From Thiogranum sp. (GTDB lineage Bacteria > Pseudomonadota > Gammaproteobacteria > DSM-19610): DNA of 64,000 nt. Below the pieces are notes generated by a model. That model was given only the letters and a program-made list of their open reading frames with translations, was not told the DNA's origin and made no database searches. The stretch's first letter is position 1; each line of letters starts with the position of its first letter. The stretch is taken from positions 1 to 64,000 of the forward strand of contig JASBSN010000066.1 in the NCBI GenBank assembly GCA_030148915.1. Direction: 5' to 3'. Made by a program: the position numbers and the translations under genes. Shown here piece by piece: positions 36,741-46,527 of this stretch.

Positions 36741-38315
36741 TTATTTGACGTCCGGCGCAATGGAAAAACTGTGGTACGGCGGCGGCGACGATAGCGTCCA
36801 CTCCAGGCCATACGCGCCTTCCCAGACCTGGTCGGTGGCTTTCTCACCGCCGGCGATGGTCTTGAACACGATGTACACGAACAGCAATTGCGTCAATCCG
36901 AAAGCAAATCCACCGATACTGGAGATTTCGTTGAACCCGGCGAACTGCACCGAGTAGTCCGGGATACGGCGCGGCATACCGGCCAGACCGAGAAAATGCT
37001 GCGGGAAGAACAGCACATTGACGGAAATTGTCGATAACCAGAAGTGCAGCTTACCCAGTTTCTCGTTGTACATGTGCCCGGTCCACTTCGGCAACCAGAA
37101 ATAAGTAGCGCCCATGATAGCGAACACCGCGCCCGTTACCAGCACGTAGTGGAAGTGCGCGACGACAAAATAGGTGTCGTGATACTGGAAGTCCACCGGC
37201 GCCATGGCCAACATCAGGCCGGAGAAGCCGCCGATGGTGAACATGACGACGAAACCGAGGGCAAACAGCATCGGCGTCTCGAAGGTCATGGCCCCGCGCC
37301 ACATGGTGGACACCCAGTTGAACACCTTCACCCCGGTGGGCACGGCGATCAACATGGTGGCGTACATAAAGAACAGCTCCCCGGTCAAGGGCATGCCGAC
37401 AGTGAACATATGGTGCGCCCAGACAATGAACGACAAAAAGGCGATCGAAGCCGTGGCGTAAACCATCGAGCTGTAGCCGAACAGCGGCTTGCGGGAAAAA
37501 GTCGGGATAATCTGCGACACAATACCGAAGGCCGGCAGAATCAGAATGTAGACCTCAGGGTGCCCGAAGAACCAGAAAATGTGCTGATACATGACCGGGT
37601 CACCGCCGCCGGCGGCGTTAAAGAACGAAGTATCGAAAAAGCGATCGGTTAGCAGCATGGTCACCGCGCCGGCCAGCACCGGCATGGTGGCGATCAGCAG
37701 ATAGGCGGTGATCAGCCAGGTCCAGACAAACAACGGCATTTTCATCATCGTCATGCCGGGCGCGCGCATATTGACGATAGTAACAATCACGTTGATCGCG
37801 CCCATGATGGAGGAAATACCCATCAGGTGAACGGCGAAAATCAAAAACGGAAAGGCGTTGCCGGTCTGCATCACCAGCGGCGGGTACATGGTCCAGCCAC
37901 CGGCCGGCGCGCCGCCATCCATGAACAGCGTGCTGAGCAAAATGGTGAAAGCGAACGGCAGAATCCAGAAACTCCAGTTGTTCAGTCGCGGCAGGGCCAT
38001 ATCCGGGGCGCCGATCATCATCGGTATCAGCCAGTTGGCCAGCCCGACAAAAGCCGGCATGACGGCGCCGAAAATCATGATCAGCGCGTGCATGGTGGTC
38101 ATGGAATTAAAGAACTGCGGCTCGACGAACTGCAGGCCCGGCTCGAACAGCTCGGCGCGGATCACCATAGCCATGGCGCCGCCAACCATAAACATCAGCA
38201 GCGACAACAGCAGATACAGGGTGCCGATGTCCTTATGGTTAGTGGTCGTTATCCAGCGCATCAGGCCACGCCGGTGTTCTTCGTGATGAGTGTCGTGCGT
38301 TGTTGCGGTAGTCAT
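36741..38315 (-). CDS. coxA: Cytochrome c oxidase subunit I (aa3/caa3 type)
   Basis: A 524-residue heme-copper oxidase catalytic subunit with 12 helices. It has the CuB/tyrosine motif [16 protein letters not shown], the heme ligand region in VVAHFHYVL and a subunit I N-terminus with [12 protein letters not shown]. It belongs to the A-family: low-affinity, proton-pumping oxygen reduction. It starts 20 bases after coxB. Confidence 0.98.
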   Translation of the reverse strand: MTTATTHDTHHEEHRRGLMRWITTTNHKDIGTLYLLLSLLMFMVGGAMAMVIRAELFEPGLQFVEPQFFNSMTTMHALIMIFGAVMPAFVGLANWLIPMMIGAPDMALPRLNNWSFWILPFAFTILLSTLFMDGGAPAGGWTMYPPLVMQTGNAFPFLIFAVHLMGISSIMGAINVIVTIVNMRAPGMTMMKMPLFVWTWLITAYLLIATMPVLAGAVTMLLTDRFFDTSFFNAAGGGDPVMYQHIFWFFGHPEVYILILPAFGIVSQIIPTFSRKPLFGYSSMVYATASIAFLSFIVWAHHMFTVGMPLTGELFFMYATMLIAVPTGVKVFNWVSTMWRGAMTFETPMLFALGFVVMFTIGGFSGLMLAMAPVDFQYHDTYFVVAHFHYVLVTGAVFAIMGATYFWLPKWTGHMYNEKLGKLHFWLSTISVNVLFFPQHFLGLAGMPRRIPDYSVQFAGFNEISSIGGFAFGLTQLLFVYIVFKTIAGGEKATDQVWEGAYGLEWTLSSPPPYHSFSIAPDVK

Positions 38316-38335
38316 TAACTTTTCCTCCGCGACCC

Positions 38336-39463
38336 TTATCGGGCTGCCTTTACGTCAGAAGGTTGGACCAGATCGCCGACATTATTACCCCAGGCGTTAC
38401 GCTCGAAGGTAACCACTGCGGCCAGTTCGACATCGCTCAGCTGGTTGGCGAACGCCGCCATCGCGGTTCCGGGCTTGCCGTGCATGACCAGCGCCAGATG
38501 ATCGGCCACCGGCCCGGTGGCAATCGCGCTGCCCTTGAGTGCGGGGAATGCGCCCGAGACACCTTCGCCATTGGCCTGGTGACAGGCCGCACAACTGGTG
38601 TTGTAGACCGTTTCACCGCGCGCGACCAATTCGTCCTTGCTCCAGGTCCGCTGCGCGGCCTGCTTCTCAGCCGAAGCCGTGCCCTTCTGTTCGGCGACCC
38701 ATTGTGCGTAGTCCGCCTCGTTCTTGGCCACCACCACAATCGGCATGAAACCGTGGTCCTTGCCACACAGCTCCGCGCACTGACCGCGATAGGTGCCTTC
38801 TTTGTCGATCTTAAACCACATCTCATTGATATAGCCCGGTATGGCGTCTTTCTTCATGCCCAACTGGGGCACCCACCAGGCATGAATCACATCGTTGGCG
38901 GTGATCAGCAGGCGGACTTTCTTGTTCACCGGAACGACCACCGGCTTATCCACTTCGAGCAGATAGTGTTCGCCTTTTTCAGCCTTGTTGTAGATCTGAT
39001 CCTTGGGCGTGGCCAGGGAGCTGATAAAGCTGATGCCGCTGTCCACATAATCGTAACCCCAGCGCCACTGATAACCGGTCACCTTGATGCTGATATCCGC
39101 ATCACTGGTATCCTCCATGGCTACCAACGCCTTGGTCGCCGGTATAGCCATGCCGACCAGAATCAGGAAGGGCACGACGGTCCAGAGAATCTCCACCGCG
39201 GTGCTTTCGTGAAACTGCGCCGGCTGCACTCCGCGGGATTTGCGATGCCTGACAATCGATATGAACATGGCGCCGAACACCACGACGCCGATACCGATAC
39301 AGACCTCCAGTATCAGCATGTGAAGCGTATGTGCCTCCCTGCTTATAGGCGTCACACCGGTGGTGAGATTCAGGGCATAGTCCGCCGCCGCATTTGTCGC
39401 TCCGAGCAGTGCCGTCATTGCGGCCGCCGCTGTCAGCGTTCGTTTTATTTTATTTACCAACAT
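38336..39463 (-). CDS. coxB: Cytochrome c oxidase subunit II fused to cytochrome c domain
   Basis: A 375-residue secreted and membrane-anchored subunit. It has a signal segment, two helices, a cupredoxin domain with the CuA ligands in [15 protein letters not shown], and a C-terminal cytochrome c domain with the heme motif CAACH. The fused heme makes this a caa3-type oxidase. ATG 39463 has AGGAG 11 bases upstream; TTG 39469, two codons earlier, has the better spacing (5 bases) and cannot be excluded. Confidence 0.97.
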   Translation of the reverse strand: MLVNKIKRTLTAAAAMTALLGATNAAADYALNLTTGVTPISREAHTLHMLILEVCIGIGVVVFGAMFISIVRHRKSRGVQPAQFHESTAVEILWTVVPFLILVGMAIPATKALVAMEDTSDADISIKVTGYQWRWGYDYVDSGISFISSLATPKDQIYNKAEKGEHYLLEVDKPVVVPVNKKVRLLITANDVIHAWWVPQLGMKKDAIPGYINEMWFKIDKEGTYRGQCAELCGKDHGFMPIVVVAKNEADYAQWVAEQKGTASAEKQAAQRTWSKDELVARGETVYNTSCAACHQANGEGVSGAFPALKGSAIATGPVADHLALVMHGKPGTAMAAFANQLSDVELAAVVTFERNAWGNNVGDLVQPSDVKAAR

Positions 39464-40025
39464 TGCCAACGTTTCTCCTTCCAGTACCTGAAAGCTGTTT
39501 TTGTTCGAGGCAGAACCAAGGGGATTGTACGCTATCCGCGAGCTCTTCGCAGGTATGCACCGCCAGGTTCAACTGTTCCGCCAGGTAGCGTTTTTCGTCT
39601 TCGGTAAGACACCGCCCGAGCTCCACGCTGTGTCCGTGAGAACGGATACATAACCGTGACGGATGCCCCTTGATCGGCGCGGCTTCATGGATCACCTGCA
39701 CCCAGGCGCGTTGAAATGACCGTCTCTGCTCCTGCCCGGCATCGCGCGCACGCACATGGACGCGATCGCCGTCGATGGATATTTCCTGCCAGTCGTTGGC
39801 CCGCCGCGCCGCGACATAGAGAGCGGCGCCCAGCGCCAGCATCTCCAGACCGGCGAACGGCAATATCAGCCAGGCTCCCTTCAGGGCAAAGACAATCGCA
39901 ATGCCTAAGGACACCAGCACCATGCCCAGATAGAACCGGACCGCGTCGCGCCAGGATAATGAACAATTGGGCCGGATGAGGAACCGGTGGCTGCAGGCAA
40001 AGCTGTCGAACTGAGTTGCAACCAC
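39450..40025 (-). CDS. DUF2244-family membrane protein
   Basis: A 191-residue protein with two hydrophobic helices near the middle of the N-terminal half (YLGMVLVSLGIAIVFALKG and LPFAGLEMLALGAALYVAA), typical of DUF2244, which often precedes cox operons. GTG 40025 was chosen as start because AGAGG lies seven bases upstream; TTG 40106 opens the same frame. Its end overlaps the coxB start region by 14-20 bases, so it leads the coxBA operon. Function unknown. Confidence 0.8.
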   Translation of the reverse strand: MVATQFDSFACSHRFLIRPNCSLSWRDAVRFYLGMVLVSLGIAIVFALKGAWLILPFAGLEMLALGAALYVAARRANDWQEISIDGDRVHVRARDAGQEQRRSFQRAWVQVIHEAAPIKGHPSRLCIRSHGHSVELGRCLTEDEKRYLAEQLNLAVHTCEELADSVQSPWFCLEQKQLSGTGRRNVGNVGK

Positions 40026-40378
40026 CTGACTACCTCTATAAGACCTAAGCGCATAAGATAAAATCGCAGTCTTAGGCGCTGGCTCGCATGCTACCTCAGT
40101 GGTCAAAAGGGGTGCAAAAAAAATTAAAATTTACAGTCATAAAAATTAACTATATCAGCTGCTTACTTAATCGTTAATTAGTTATATTTGAATATTATTA
40201 ATGTCATCCGAAATGCGTCCGCGTGAGGTTGCACCGTTGCGGCTGCACCCTTGCCTAACCTGCCTGCGATAGTATTCAAGTCAGCATATCGGTGGCCGAA
40301 AGTACCGGTAGTCCGTCACATTATTGCAACTCTGTTTGCTTGCGGCTTGCGCACCAGCCCCGGGCAAGGAGCCGTGCC
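40026..40378. other. AT-rich divergent intergenic region
   Basis: No gene is visible between DUF2244 and the Sel1 protein. The stretch from about 40110 to 40205 is strikingly AT-rich compared with the GC-rich surroundings and contains the cox operon promoter candidate. It could also be a nucleoid-protein or UP-element region. The Sel1 promoter was not identified with confidence. Confidence 0.6.
40149..40177 (-). promoter_or_regulatory. Candidate sigma-70 promoter of the DUF2244-coxBA operon
   Basis: On the minus strand TTAACG (40172-40177) and TATAGT (40149-40154) are separated by exactly 17 bases, inside an AT-rich block. Each hexamer matches the consensus at four or more positions. A start near 40142 would give a leader of about 117 bases to GTG 40025. 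Confidence 0.5.
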
Positions 40379-40858
40379 ATGAATATGCTGCTGAGAATAT
40401 TTATTACTCTCTATGCCGCTCTGTTTGCCGCCGTCGTCTGCGCGGATGCTGAGGCGGTGTTTGTACGCAAGCTCGCCCAGGCGGAGAACGGGAATCTGGA
40501 GGCACAGTACGACGTCGCCTATCGTTACGAAAAAGGCCGTGGCGTCGATGAAGACATGGAACTGGCTTTCCAGTGGTACTCCAAAGCGGCCGAGCAGGGT
40601 CTGGACACCGCCCAATACAAGCTGGGCATCTGTTATCTCTATGGCACCGGCGTCGATGCGGATGCCGAGCAGGCCAGGAACTGGCTGGAGAAAGCCGCGA
40701 ATCAGGGTTACCCGCCGGCACAGTATCACCTGGGCAAATACTACGCCGGCAAGCTGCATGACTACCGACAGGCGCTGGTGTGGCTGGAGAAAGCCCAGGA
40801 CAGCGGTTATGAACCGGCGACGCGTGAAATCTACCGGGTAAAGAAAAAACTCAACTAG
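40379..40858 (+). CDS. Sel1-repeat (TPR-like) exported protein
   Basis: A 159-residue protein with a signal peptide (about residues 1-24, ending AVVCADA) and about three Sel1-type helical repeats, with signatures AQYDVAYRYEKGRGV, AQYKLGICYLYGTGV and AQYHLGKYYAGK. ATG 40379 has GGAG eight bases upstream. Such proteins usually act as protein-interaction scaffolds in the envelope. Its end overlaps the convergent bioD by 8 bases. Confidence 0.87.
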   Translation: MNMLLRIFITLYAALFAAVVCADAEAVFVRKLAQAENGNLEAQYDVAYRYEKGRGVDEDMELAFQWYSKAAEQGLDTAQYKLGICYLYGTGVDADAEQARNWLEKAANQGYPPAQYHLGKYYAGKLHDYRQALVWLEKAQDSGYEPATREIYRVKKKLN

Positions 40859-41528
40859 CGGGCAGCGTGAGCGAGCCACCCCCCAGCGCGGCGCGCTCGG
40901 CGTGCGGCGCGAACGCCAGCTCACCCAGACAGGGCACCGGCAGACGCTCGCGCAAGGCCAGAATATTCTGCTCCAGGGCGTCGCAGTCAGGGTCGAGGCA
41001 ATTGGCGACCCAGCCGCTGAAGGTGACGCCACTGCGCGCTATTGCCGTTGCCGTCAGCAGCGCGTGATTCAGACACCCCAGCCGTATACCGACCACCATG
41101 ATCACCGGCAGGTCGAGCATGCGCGCCACATCGGCCATCGACCGGGATGCGTCGATCGGCACCAGCCAACCGCCAACCCCCTCGACCACCACCCGGTCGG
41201 CGCACCGCGCCAGCCCGCGCAGCGCCTGCGCTATGACCGCGGGCTCGATCATCACGCCACAGGCCTGAGCCGCCAGGTGCGGAGCGATGGGTGGCGCAAA
41301 GGCATACGGATTCACTTGCTCATAGGAGACGGGGAACGAGGCCTGCGCCTGCAGCTGTAAGGCATCATCATTGACCAGACCGGCGGCGCTCGGGCGACAG
41401 CCGCTGGCCACCGGCTTCATGCCGGCCACCGCATGGCCCTGCTGCTGCAAAAGCGCCATCAAGGCCAGGCTGAGGTGGGTCTTGCCGACGCCCGTGTCGG
41501 TGCCGGTGACGAAATAGCCGCGGGTCAT
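40851..41528 (-). CDS. bioD: Dethiobiotin synthetase
   Basis: A 225-residue ATP-dependent carboxylase that closes the ureido ring of dethiobiotin. The P-loop is GTDTGVGKTHLS (residues 9-20), and VEGVGGWLVPI and MKPVASG are typical of BioD. It is the last gene of the bioB-F-H-C-D chain and overlaps bioC by 4 bases. Confidence 0.96.
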   Translation of the reverse strand: MTRGYFVTGTDTGVGKTHLSLALMALLQQQGHAVAGMKPVASGCRPSAAGLVNDDALQLQAQASFPVSYEQVNPYAFAPPIAPHLAAQACGVMIEPAVIAQALRGLARCADRVVVEGVGGWLVPIDASRSMADVARMLDLPVIMVVGIRLGCLNHALLTATAIARSGVTFSGWVANCLDPDCDALEQNILALRERLPVPCLGELAFAPHAERAALGGGSLTLPAS

Positions 41529-42376
41529 GCGCGCCGCGTCCGGTCCAACGGCACGGCCATAGTGGCGCTATCTTCTCCGCGCCAGGCGTGCCCGTTGACA
41601 ATTTCGTAACTCGCCGGCAGCACCCCCGCGCGGCGGAAGTGCTCGTAGGCCTGTAACAGACGTTGCAGCTGCGACTTGCCGGTCAGGCCGCGCGGTCGTC
41701 CGCTGGTCACATTGTGGGCGCCGATCTGCTTGAGCTCGCGCATCAATTGGCGGGCATCGCCATAGGTCAGCGTCAGGCGCTCGCTATCCATAACCGGGTC
41801 GGCAAAGCGCGTTTTCACCAACGCGTCGCCCACATCGTGCATATCCAGAAAGGCGTTGACGTGCGCATAGCCGTCGACCTGAGCCCAGCTAGTGCGCAGC
41901 TCGTGCAGTGTATCCGGCCCAAAACTGGTAAACAGCAATAAGCCGCCGGGACGCAAGACCCGGCGCAGCTCCCGGAATACGGCCTCGATATCCACACACC
42001 ACTGCAACATCAAATTGGAAAAAAGCAAATCAAAACTGCCCGCGGCGAGCGGCAAGCGCTCGGCGTCGGCACACACGCAACGGGGTTTGCGCAACCACCG
42101 GCCACGCTGTTGCGCCCTGAGCAGCATCGGTTGCGCGATGTCCAGCGCGACAACTTCGGCACCGCGGTAGCGCCTCATCAGCGCGGGGATACAACCGCCG
42201 GTACCGCAGCCGAGGTCGAGAATCCGTCGCGGCTCGATTTTCATCAGATCAAGGCGCTGCAGGAGCCGCTCGGCCACCTCACGCTGCAGCACCGCGGCCC
42301 GGTCGTAGCCCGCCGCGGCGCGCTCGAAGCTGCGCTTGGCCAGTTGCTTGTCGGGCAATTGCTCAGACGGATGCAT
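41525..42376 (-). CDS. bioC: Malonyl-ACP O-methyltransferase BioC
   Basis: A 283-residue SAM-dependent methyltransferase that caps malonyl-ACP so it can enter fatty acid synthesis on the way to pimelate. SAM motif I is ILDLGCGTGG (about residue 52), and DLLFSNLMLQWC follows. ATG 42374-42376 gives the usual N-terminus (QLAKRSFERAAAGYDRAAVLQ); the open frame further upstream is within bioH. It overlaps bioH by 14 bases. Confidence 0.95.
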   Translation of the reverse strand: MHPSEQLPDKQLAKRSFERAAAGYDRAAVLQREVAERLLQRLDLMKIEPRRILDLGCGTGGCIPALMRRYRGAEVVALDIAQPMLLRAQQRGRWLRKPRCVCADAERLPLAAGSFDLLFSNLMLQWCVDIEAVFRELRRVLRPGGLLLFTSFGPDTLHELRTSWAQVDGYAHVNAFLDMHDVGDALVKTRFADPVMDSERLTLTYGDARQLMRELKQIGAHNVTSGRPRGLTGKSQLQRLLQAYEHFRRAGVLPASYEIVNGHAWRGEDSATMAVPLDRTRRA

Positions 42377-43139
42377 GGCGCACCTGATCCAGGGGATTGC
42401 CCAACCACTCACGGATATGCGCGGCACAGACTTGCGGATGGGAAAGAAACGGCGCATGACCGGCGCCGGCGATAATCCGGCGACGCCCCGGTACCCGCGC
42501 GGCGGCTGCCGCCGGCACCAGCGTATCGCGCTCGCCGAACAGCCACAACAGCGGCATCGGCAACTCGCCGAGGGCGGCGCGCAAATCGCCTTGCTGCAGC
42601 AGTTGCAATCCGTCGCGCAAAGCCGCCTCGCGGGGCGACGCCCGCGCACTCAACAGGGCACGCAAACGCCGTAGCGACGTCCCGTCACCCTCGGCGCCGC
42701 GCACCTGCAGCGACAGAAAACGCAACAGCGCGCGGCCGACATCCTGATGCAACTGCGCCGCGAACAGGTCGAACACCTCAGCACCGACCGCCCACGGCCA
42801 GTCCGGCGCGTTGACAAAACGGGGGGTGCCGGCCACCAGGACCAAGCCCCGCGCCCGACCCGGGTACAGACGCGCGGCGTTCAATGCCACCAGGGCACCG
42901 AGCGACCAGCCAAGCCACCAGGCCTGTTCCGGCACACTGGCGGCGAGCGCTTCAGACCAGTCGTCCAAGCGCGCGCCGAGACGGTAATCGTTGTCGCCAT
43001 GGCCCGGCAATTCCAGCAGATGGACGCGAAAATCCCGCGCCAGACAGTCGGCCCAGTCGGACCAGACACCGGCGTGCATCCCCCAGCCGGGCAGCATCAC
43101 CAGGTCGGGCCCGGTACCGCGGATCTCATACGCTGACAT
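42363..43139 (-). CDS. bioH: Pimeloyl-ACP methyl ester carboxylesterase BioH
   Basis: A 258-residue alpha/beta hydrolase that removes the methyl group after pimeloyl-ACP is made. The nucleophile elbow is GWSLG (about residues 77-81), the acid is in GERDTLVP, and the histidine in GAGHAPF. It lies between bioF and bioC, overlapping both, so the methylation and demethylation enzymes are made together. Confidence 0.94.
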   Translation of the reverse strand: MSAYEIRGTGPDLVMLPGWGMHAGVWSDWADCLARDFRVHLLELPGHGDNDYRLGARLDDWSEALAASVPEQAWWLGWSLGALVALNAARLYPGRARGLVLVAGTPRFVNAPDWPWAVGAEVFDLFAAQLHQDVGRALLRFLSLQVRGAEGDGTSLRRLRALLSARASPREAALRDGLQLLQQGDLRAALGELPMPLLWLFGERDTLVPAAAAARVPGRRRIIAGAGHAPFLSHPQVCAAHIREWLGNPLDQVRHASV

Positions 43140-44295
43140 GCGCGCACTCCCGGTAACTCTCCGTCAGCGCCTGCAGCAGCCGATCCAGTTGTTCGGGTCG
43201 GTGCGCGGCCGAGAGTGTCAGCCGCAACCGCGCGCCACCCTGCGCCACCGTGGGCGGGCGTATCGCGGTGACCAGCACCCCGCGGCGGCGCAACGCCTCA
43301 CTCAACGCCAGCGCCCTGCCCGCCTCCCCGGCCAGCAACGGCTGGATGGCGGTGTGCGAGGGCATCAGCGGCAGCTCCAGCACGGCGGCCTGGCGGCGAA
43401 AATAGTCGATGTTGCGCGCCAGGGTTTCGCGCAGCTCGTCACCCTCACGCACCAGCGCCAGCGCCGCGCGCGTGGCCCAGGCCAGCGCTGGCGGGGTGGC
43501 CGTTGTATATATAAAGGTACGCGCCAGCTGGATCAGGGTCTCGATCAACGCCTCACTGCCGGCGACAAAGGCGCCAAAGGTACCGAGCGCCTTACCCAGG
43601 GTCGCCATTAATATCAGGTTGTCGCCGCCGGCGCCCAACTGATCGACACACCAGCCCCGCCCCCCGGCGCCCAGCACGCCGAAACCGTGAGCATCGTCGA
43701 CCAGCAGCCAGGCTGCGTGCCGCTGCGCCAACTGCTGGATCTGCGCCACGGGCGCACAATCGCCATCCATACTGAAGACACCATCGCTGGCAATCAACGC
43801 CTGCCCGCTGGCGCTGGCAAGTTTGCGCGCCAGCGCCTCGGTGTCGTTGTGCGCATAGCGCAGCAGTCGGGCCCCGCTCAAGCGGGCGGCATCCAGCAGC
43901 GAGGCGTGATTGAGCCGGTCTTCGATGACCCGATCACCGCGCCCGGTAAGTGCGCTCACCACTCCCAGATTGGCCATATAGCCGGTGGAAAACAACAACG
44001 CCCGAGGGCGACCGACAAACTCCGCCAGATCTTCCTCCAGCGCCTGGTGGGCGTAACTATGACCGGTGATCAGGTGCGCGGCGCCGCTGCCGACTCCGAA
44101 ACGCTCGGCGCCGTCCTTGAACGCCGCAATCACCTGCGGGTGATTAGCCAGCCCCAGGTAGTCGTTGCTGCAAAAAGACAGGTAATCACGCCCGTCGACG
44201 CGGACCATGACACCTTGCGGGCTTTCCAGCGTCTGACGCTTGCGGTACAACTGCTGTTGTTGACGCGCCGTCAGCGCCGCTGCGAGATCCTGCAT
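43126..44295 (-). CDS. bioF: 8-amino-7-oxononanoate synthase
   Basis: A 389-residue PLP-dependent enzyme that joins pimeloyl-ACP and alanine. It shows the NDYLGLANHP N-terminal motif, DDAHGFGVLG and the PLP lysine in ATLGKALGTFGAFV. It starts 6 bases after bioB and overlaps bioH by 14 bases. Confidence 0.97.
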   Translation of the reverse strand: MQDLAAALTARQQQQLYRKRQTLESPQGVMVRVDGRDYLSFCSNDYLGLANHPQVIAAFKDGAERFGVGSGAAHLITGHSYAHQALEEDLAEFVGRPRALLFSTGYMANLGVVSALTGRGDRVIEDRLNHASLLDAARLSGARLLRYAHNDTEALARKLASASGQALIASDGVFSMDGDCAPVAQIQQLAQRHAAWLLVDDAHGFGVLGAGGRGWCVDQLGAGGDNLILMATLGKALGTFGAFVAGSEALIETLIQLARTFIYTTATPPALAWATRAALALVREGDELRETLARNIDYFRRQAAVLELPLMPSHTAIQPLLAGEAGRALALSEALRRRGVLVTAIRPPTVAQGGARLRLTLSAAHRPEQLDRLLQALTESYRECAHVSV

Positions 44296-44301
44296 GCAAG
44301 C

Positions 44302-45285
44302 TCAAACAGCCTTGAGCCCCAGGCGCGCGAACAGCTGGCGGTCGTGATCGACATCGGGATTGGAGGTGGTCAGCAGCTTTTCGCCGTAGAAAATCGAATT
44401 GGCCCCGGCGTGAAAGCACAACGCCTGCAACTCATCGCTCATGGACTCGCGTCCGGCCGACAGGCGCACATGCGACTGCGGCATGAGGACCCTGGCGACC
44501 GCAATAGTGCGTACAAACTCAAACGGGTCGAGCGCGTCCTGAGCGGCCAGCGGCGTGCCCTCGACCCGCACCAGTAGGTTGACCGGAACGCTTTCCGGAT
44601 GGGGCGACTGACAGGCCAATTGCTGCAACAGCGAGGCACGGTCGGCGCGCGCCTCACCCATACCGACAATGCCACCGCAACACACATGGATACCGGCCTC
44701 ACGCACATGGCGCAAGGTGTCCAGGCGATCGTCGTAGGTGCGGGTGCTGATGACCTCACCGTAAAACTCCGGCGAGGTGTCCAGATTGTGGTTGTAATAA
44801 TCCAGCCCCGCGCTTTTCAGCCGCTGCGACTGGCCGGCGTCCAGCATGCCCAGCGTGACGCAGGTTTGCAGGCCTTCGGCGCGCACCCGCTCGACCATTT
44901 CCAGCACCCGATCGAAATTGCGCCCACGCGGGTTGCGCCAGGCCGCGCCCATGCAGAAGCGGCTGGCGCCAGCCTGCTTCGCCTGCCTGGCCGCGGCCAC
45001 CACCGCCTCCACGTCCAGCAGCTTTTCGGCGCTGACTGAGGCCTCGTGATGCACGCTCTGCGGACAATAGCCGCAATCCTCGGGGCAGCCGCCGGTCTTG
45101 ATACTCAGCAGGGTACTGACTTGCACCGCACTCGGGTCGAAGTGCGCCCGATGAACCGACTGAGCGCGATACAACAGGTCGTTAAAGGGCAGCGCGAACA
45201 GCGCGTCTATCTCTTCCAGGCTCCAGTCGAAGCGTAAGCCGGTGGCCGACGGCACCGGGGAACGGGTTTCAGGCGCTGCTTGCAT
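44302..45285 (-). CDS. bioB: Biotin synthase
   Basis: A 327-residue radical SAM enzyme that inserts sulfur into dethiobiotin. The cluster motif Cys-x3-Cys-x2-Cys is in [12 protein letters not shown]. The family's NHNLDT, CGGI and AGRESM segments are present. Its ATG has GAGGA six bases upstream and overlaps the end of an upstream membrane protein gene by 17 bases. No bioA is in the window. Confidence 0.97.
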   Translation of the reverse strand: MQAAPETRSPVPSATGLRFDWSLEEIDALFALPFNDLLYRAQSVHRAHFDPSAVQVSTLLSIKTGGCPEDCGYCPQSVHHEASVSAEKLLDVEAVVAAARQAKQAGASRFCMGAAWRNPRGRNFDRVLEMVERVRAEGLQTCVTLGMLDAGQSQRLKSAGLDYYNHNLDTSPEFYGEVISTRTYDDRLDTLRHVREAGIHVCCGGIVGMGEARADRASLLQQLACQSPHPESVPVNLLVRVEGTPLAAQDALDPFEFVRTIAVARVLMPQSHVRLSAGRESMSDELQALCFHAGANSIFYGEKLLTTSNPDVDHDRQLFARLGLKAV

Positions 45286-45694
45286 CGGAATCCTCTACGG
45301 GTAATGGCACATCGTCCCAGCGCTCATGCCGGATACGGATCAAATCGTATAATGACCAGGGCACCAGAATGGCCGCGCCCAGCCCCCAGGCGGCCAGGTA
45401 ATATTGCATACCACCCCCGGGTATAAAGGTGGCTGCGGCGACAAAAATACCGGCAACCCCATAGAAACGGTAAGCGGCATGCTGGGTGTAATAACCGACG
45501 CGCGGATTGGGGTGATGCCGGTTCAGCGCGTACACCAGCATGGAAATCCCGAGCCACAACATGCCCAACGGAATGGGCAGCAGTATCGCCAGGATATTGC
45601 CGTAATTGAACATCGCCGCGGCCGAACGCGCCTTGCGCCCCGGCAGGTTATGTACACCGCTGCCTACAGCCTCGGAAAATTCTGAGTCGGACAT
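45269..45694 (-). CDS. Small membrane protein leading the biotin operon
   Basis: A 141-residue protein with about four hydrophobic segments (near residues 29-55, 72-92 and 97-118) and an acidic C-terminus. I do not recognise the family. ATG 45694 was chosen; a TTG three codons earlier is less likely. It overlaps bioB by 17 bases and is the first gene behind the candidate BirA-controlled promoter, so it should be regulated with biotin synthesis. A role in biotin or precursor handling is inference. Confidence 0.75.
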   Translation of the reverse strand: MSDSEFSEAVGSGVHNLPGRKARSAAAMFNYGNILAILLPIPLGMLWLGISMLVYALNRHHPNPRVGYYTQHAAYRFYGVAGIFVAAATFIPGGGMQYYLAAWGLGAAILVPWSLYDLIRIRHERWDDVPLPVEDSDASSA

Positions 45695-45728
45695 TAACTT
45701 CAATCGGTTACACTGTGGCTTGAACTAA

Positions 45729-45757
45729 ACTATGCGGCGCGGAAAAGCCGCTGTCAA
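45729..45757 (-). promoter_or_regulatory. Candidate sigma-70 promoter of the biotin operon
   Basis: On the minus strand a perfect -35 TTGACA (45752-45757) and a -10-like CATAGT (45729-45734) are separated by 17 bases. Transcription would start near 45722, about 28 bases before ATG 45694. The -35 hexamer lies within the left half of the BirA-type operator. Confidence 0.65.
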
Positions 45758-45785
45758 CCAAGGAAGGTTGCCAATGGTTTACAAG
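45751..45785. promoter_or_regulatory. BirA-type biotin operator
   Basis: The site reads CTGTCAACC, 16 bases, then GGTTTACAAG. The right half is the same as the E. coli bio operator half-site, and the left matches TTGTAAACC at 7 of 9 positions with the same 16-base spacing as I recall it. It covers the -35 of the minus-strand bio promoter, so biotinoyl-AMP-bound BirA would block it. On the plus strand it also covers the ribosome site and start codon of comF. Confidence 0.78.
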
Positions 45786-46481
45786 TGTATAGATTATATA
45801 CAACGCGTCCTGTTCCCGTCACGCTGTCGTCTTTGCCTGGCGCCCGGCGAGGAAAATACCGCCTTATGCGCGGCCTGCCGGGAAGATCTGCCGTGGCTGA
45901 GCCACGCTTGCGCGCGCTGCGCCCAGCTCCTGCCTCCCCAAGCCACGCATGGCGTGTGCCCGGTCTGTGCCACCCGACCGCCGCCGCTGGATCGTTGCCG
46001 CGCCCTGTTCAGCTATCAGCCGCCGATCGACCGATGGATCCACGCCCTGAAATTCGGCCACGACCTGGCACTTGCCCGCTTGTTCGGCCAGTTACTCCTG
46101 GAGCGGACACCGAAGGCGACAGACGGCGCCAGCCATCTGCTGGCGGTGCCGCTGCACCCGCGCCGATTGCGCCAGCGCGGTTTTAATCAAGCGTTCGAGA
46201 TCTGCCGCCCACTGCTCAGGAGCGGCTGGCCGGCCAGCCGCTGCGGCTGCTATCGCCGACGCCACACCGCCGCGCAGTCGGGCCTGCCGGCCGGCCAGCG
46301 TCACGGCAACCTGTGTGGTGCCTTTGCCCTACGCGATAAACTGGAAGGCGAGCGGATTGTGCTGATCGATGACGTCATGACCACCGGCGCCACGCTGAAC
46401 GAACTGGCGCGCACGCTTAAAGCAGCAGGTGCTGCGCGGGTCGAAGCGTATGTGATCGCCCGCGCACTGAAGCTCGCCTAG
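45774..46481 (+). CDS. comF: ComF-family phosphoribosyltransferase-like protein
   Basis: A 235-residue protein with an N-terminal double zinc finger (CRLC with CAAC; CARC with CPVC), a middle segment LKFGHDLALARLF, and a C-terminal PRPP-binding loop VLIDDVMTTGATLNE. ComF proteins assist DNA uptake and recombination. ATG 45774 has AAGGAAGG about seven bases upstream; ATG 45732 is an in-frame alternative. The start codon lies inside the BirA-type operator. Confidence 0.9.
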   Translation: MVYKCIDYIQRVLFPSRCRLCLAPGEENTALCAACREDLPWLSHACARCAQLLPPQATHGVCPVCATRPPPLDRCRALFSYQPPIDRWIHALKFGHDLALARLFGQLLLERTPKATDGASHLLAVPLHPRRLRQRGFNQAFEICRPLLRSGWPASRCGCYRRRHTAAQSGLPAGQRHGNLCGAFALRDKLEGERIVLIDDVMTTGATLNELARTLKAAGAARVEAYVIARALKLA

Positions 46482-46527
46482 GGAGACGCTGATTGACTCT
46501 ACCTCGGCCATTTCGGCGGACGAGCAC

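Noticed and set aside
38363-39607. 414-codon plus-strand open frame
   Set aside because: Antisense to coxB, which shows CuA and heme motifs.
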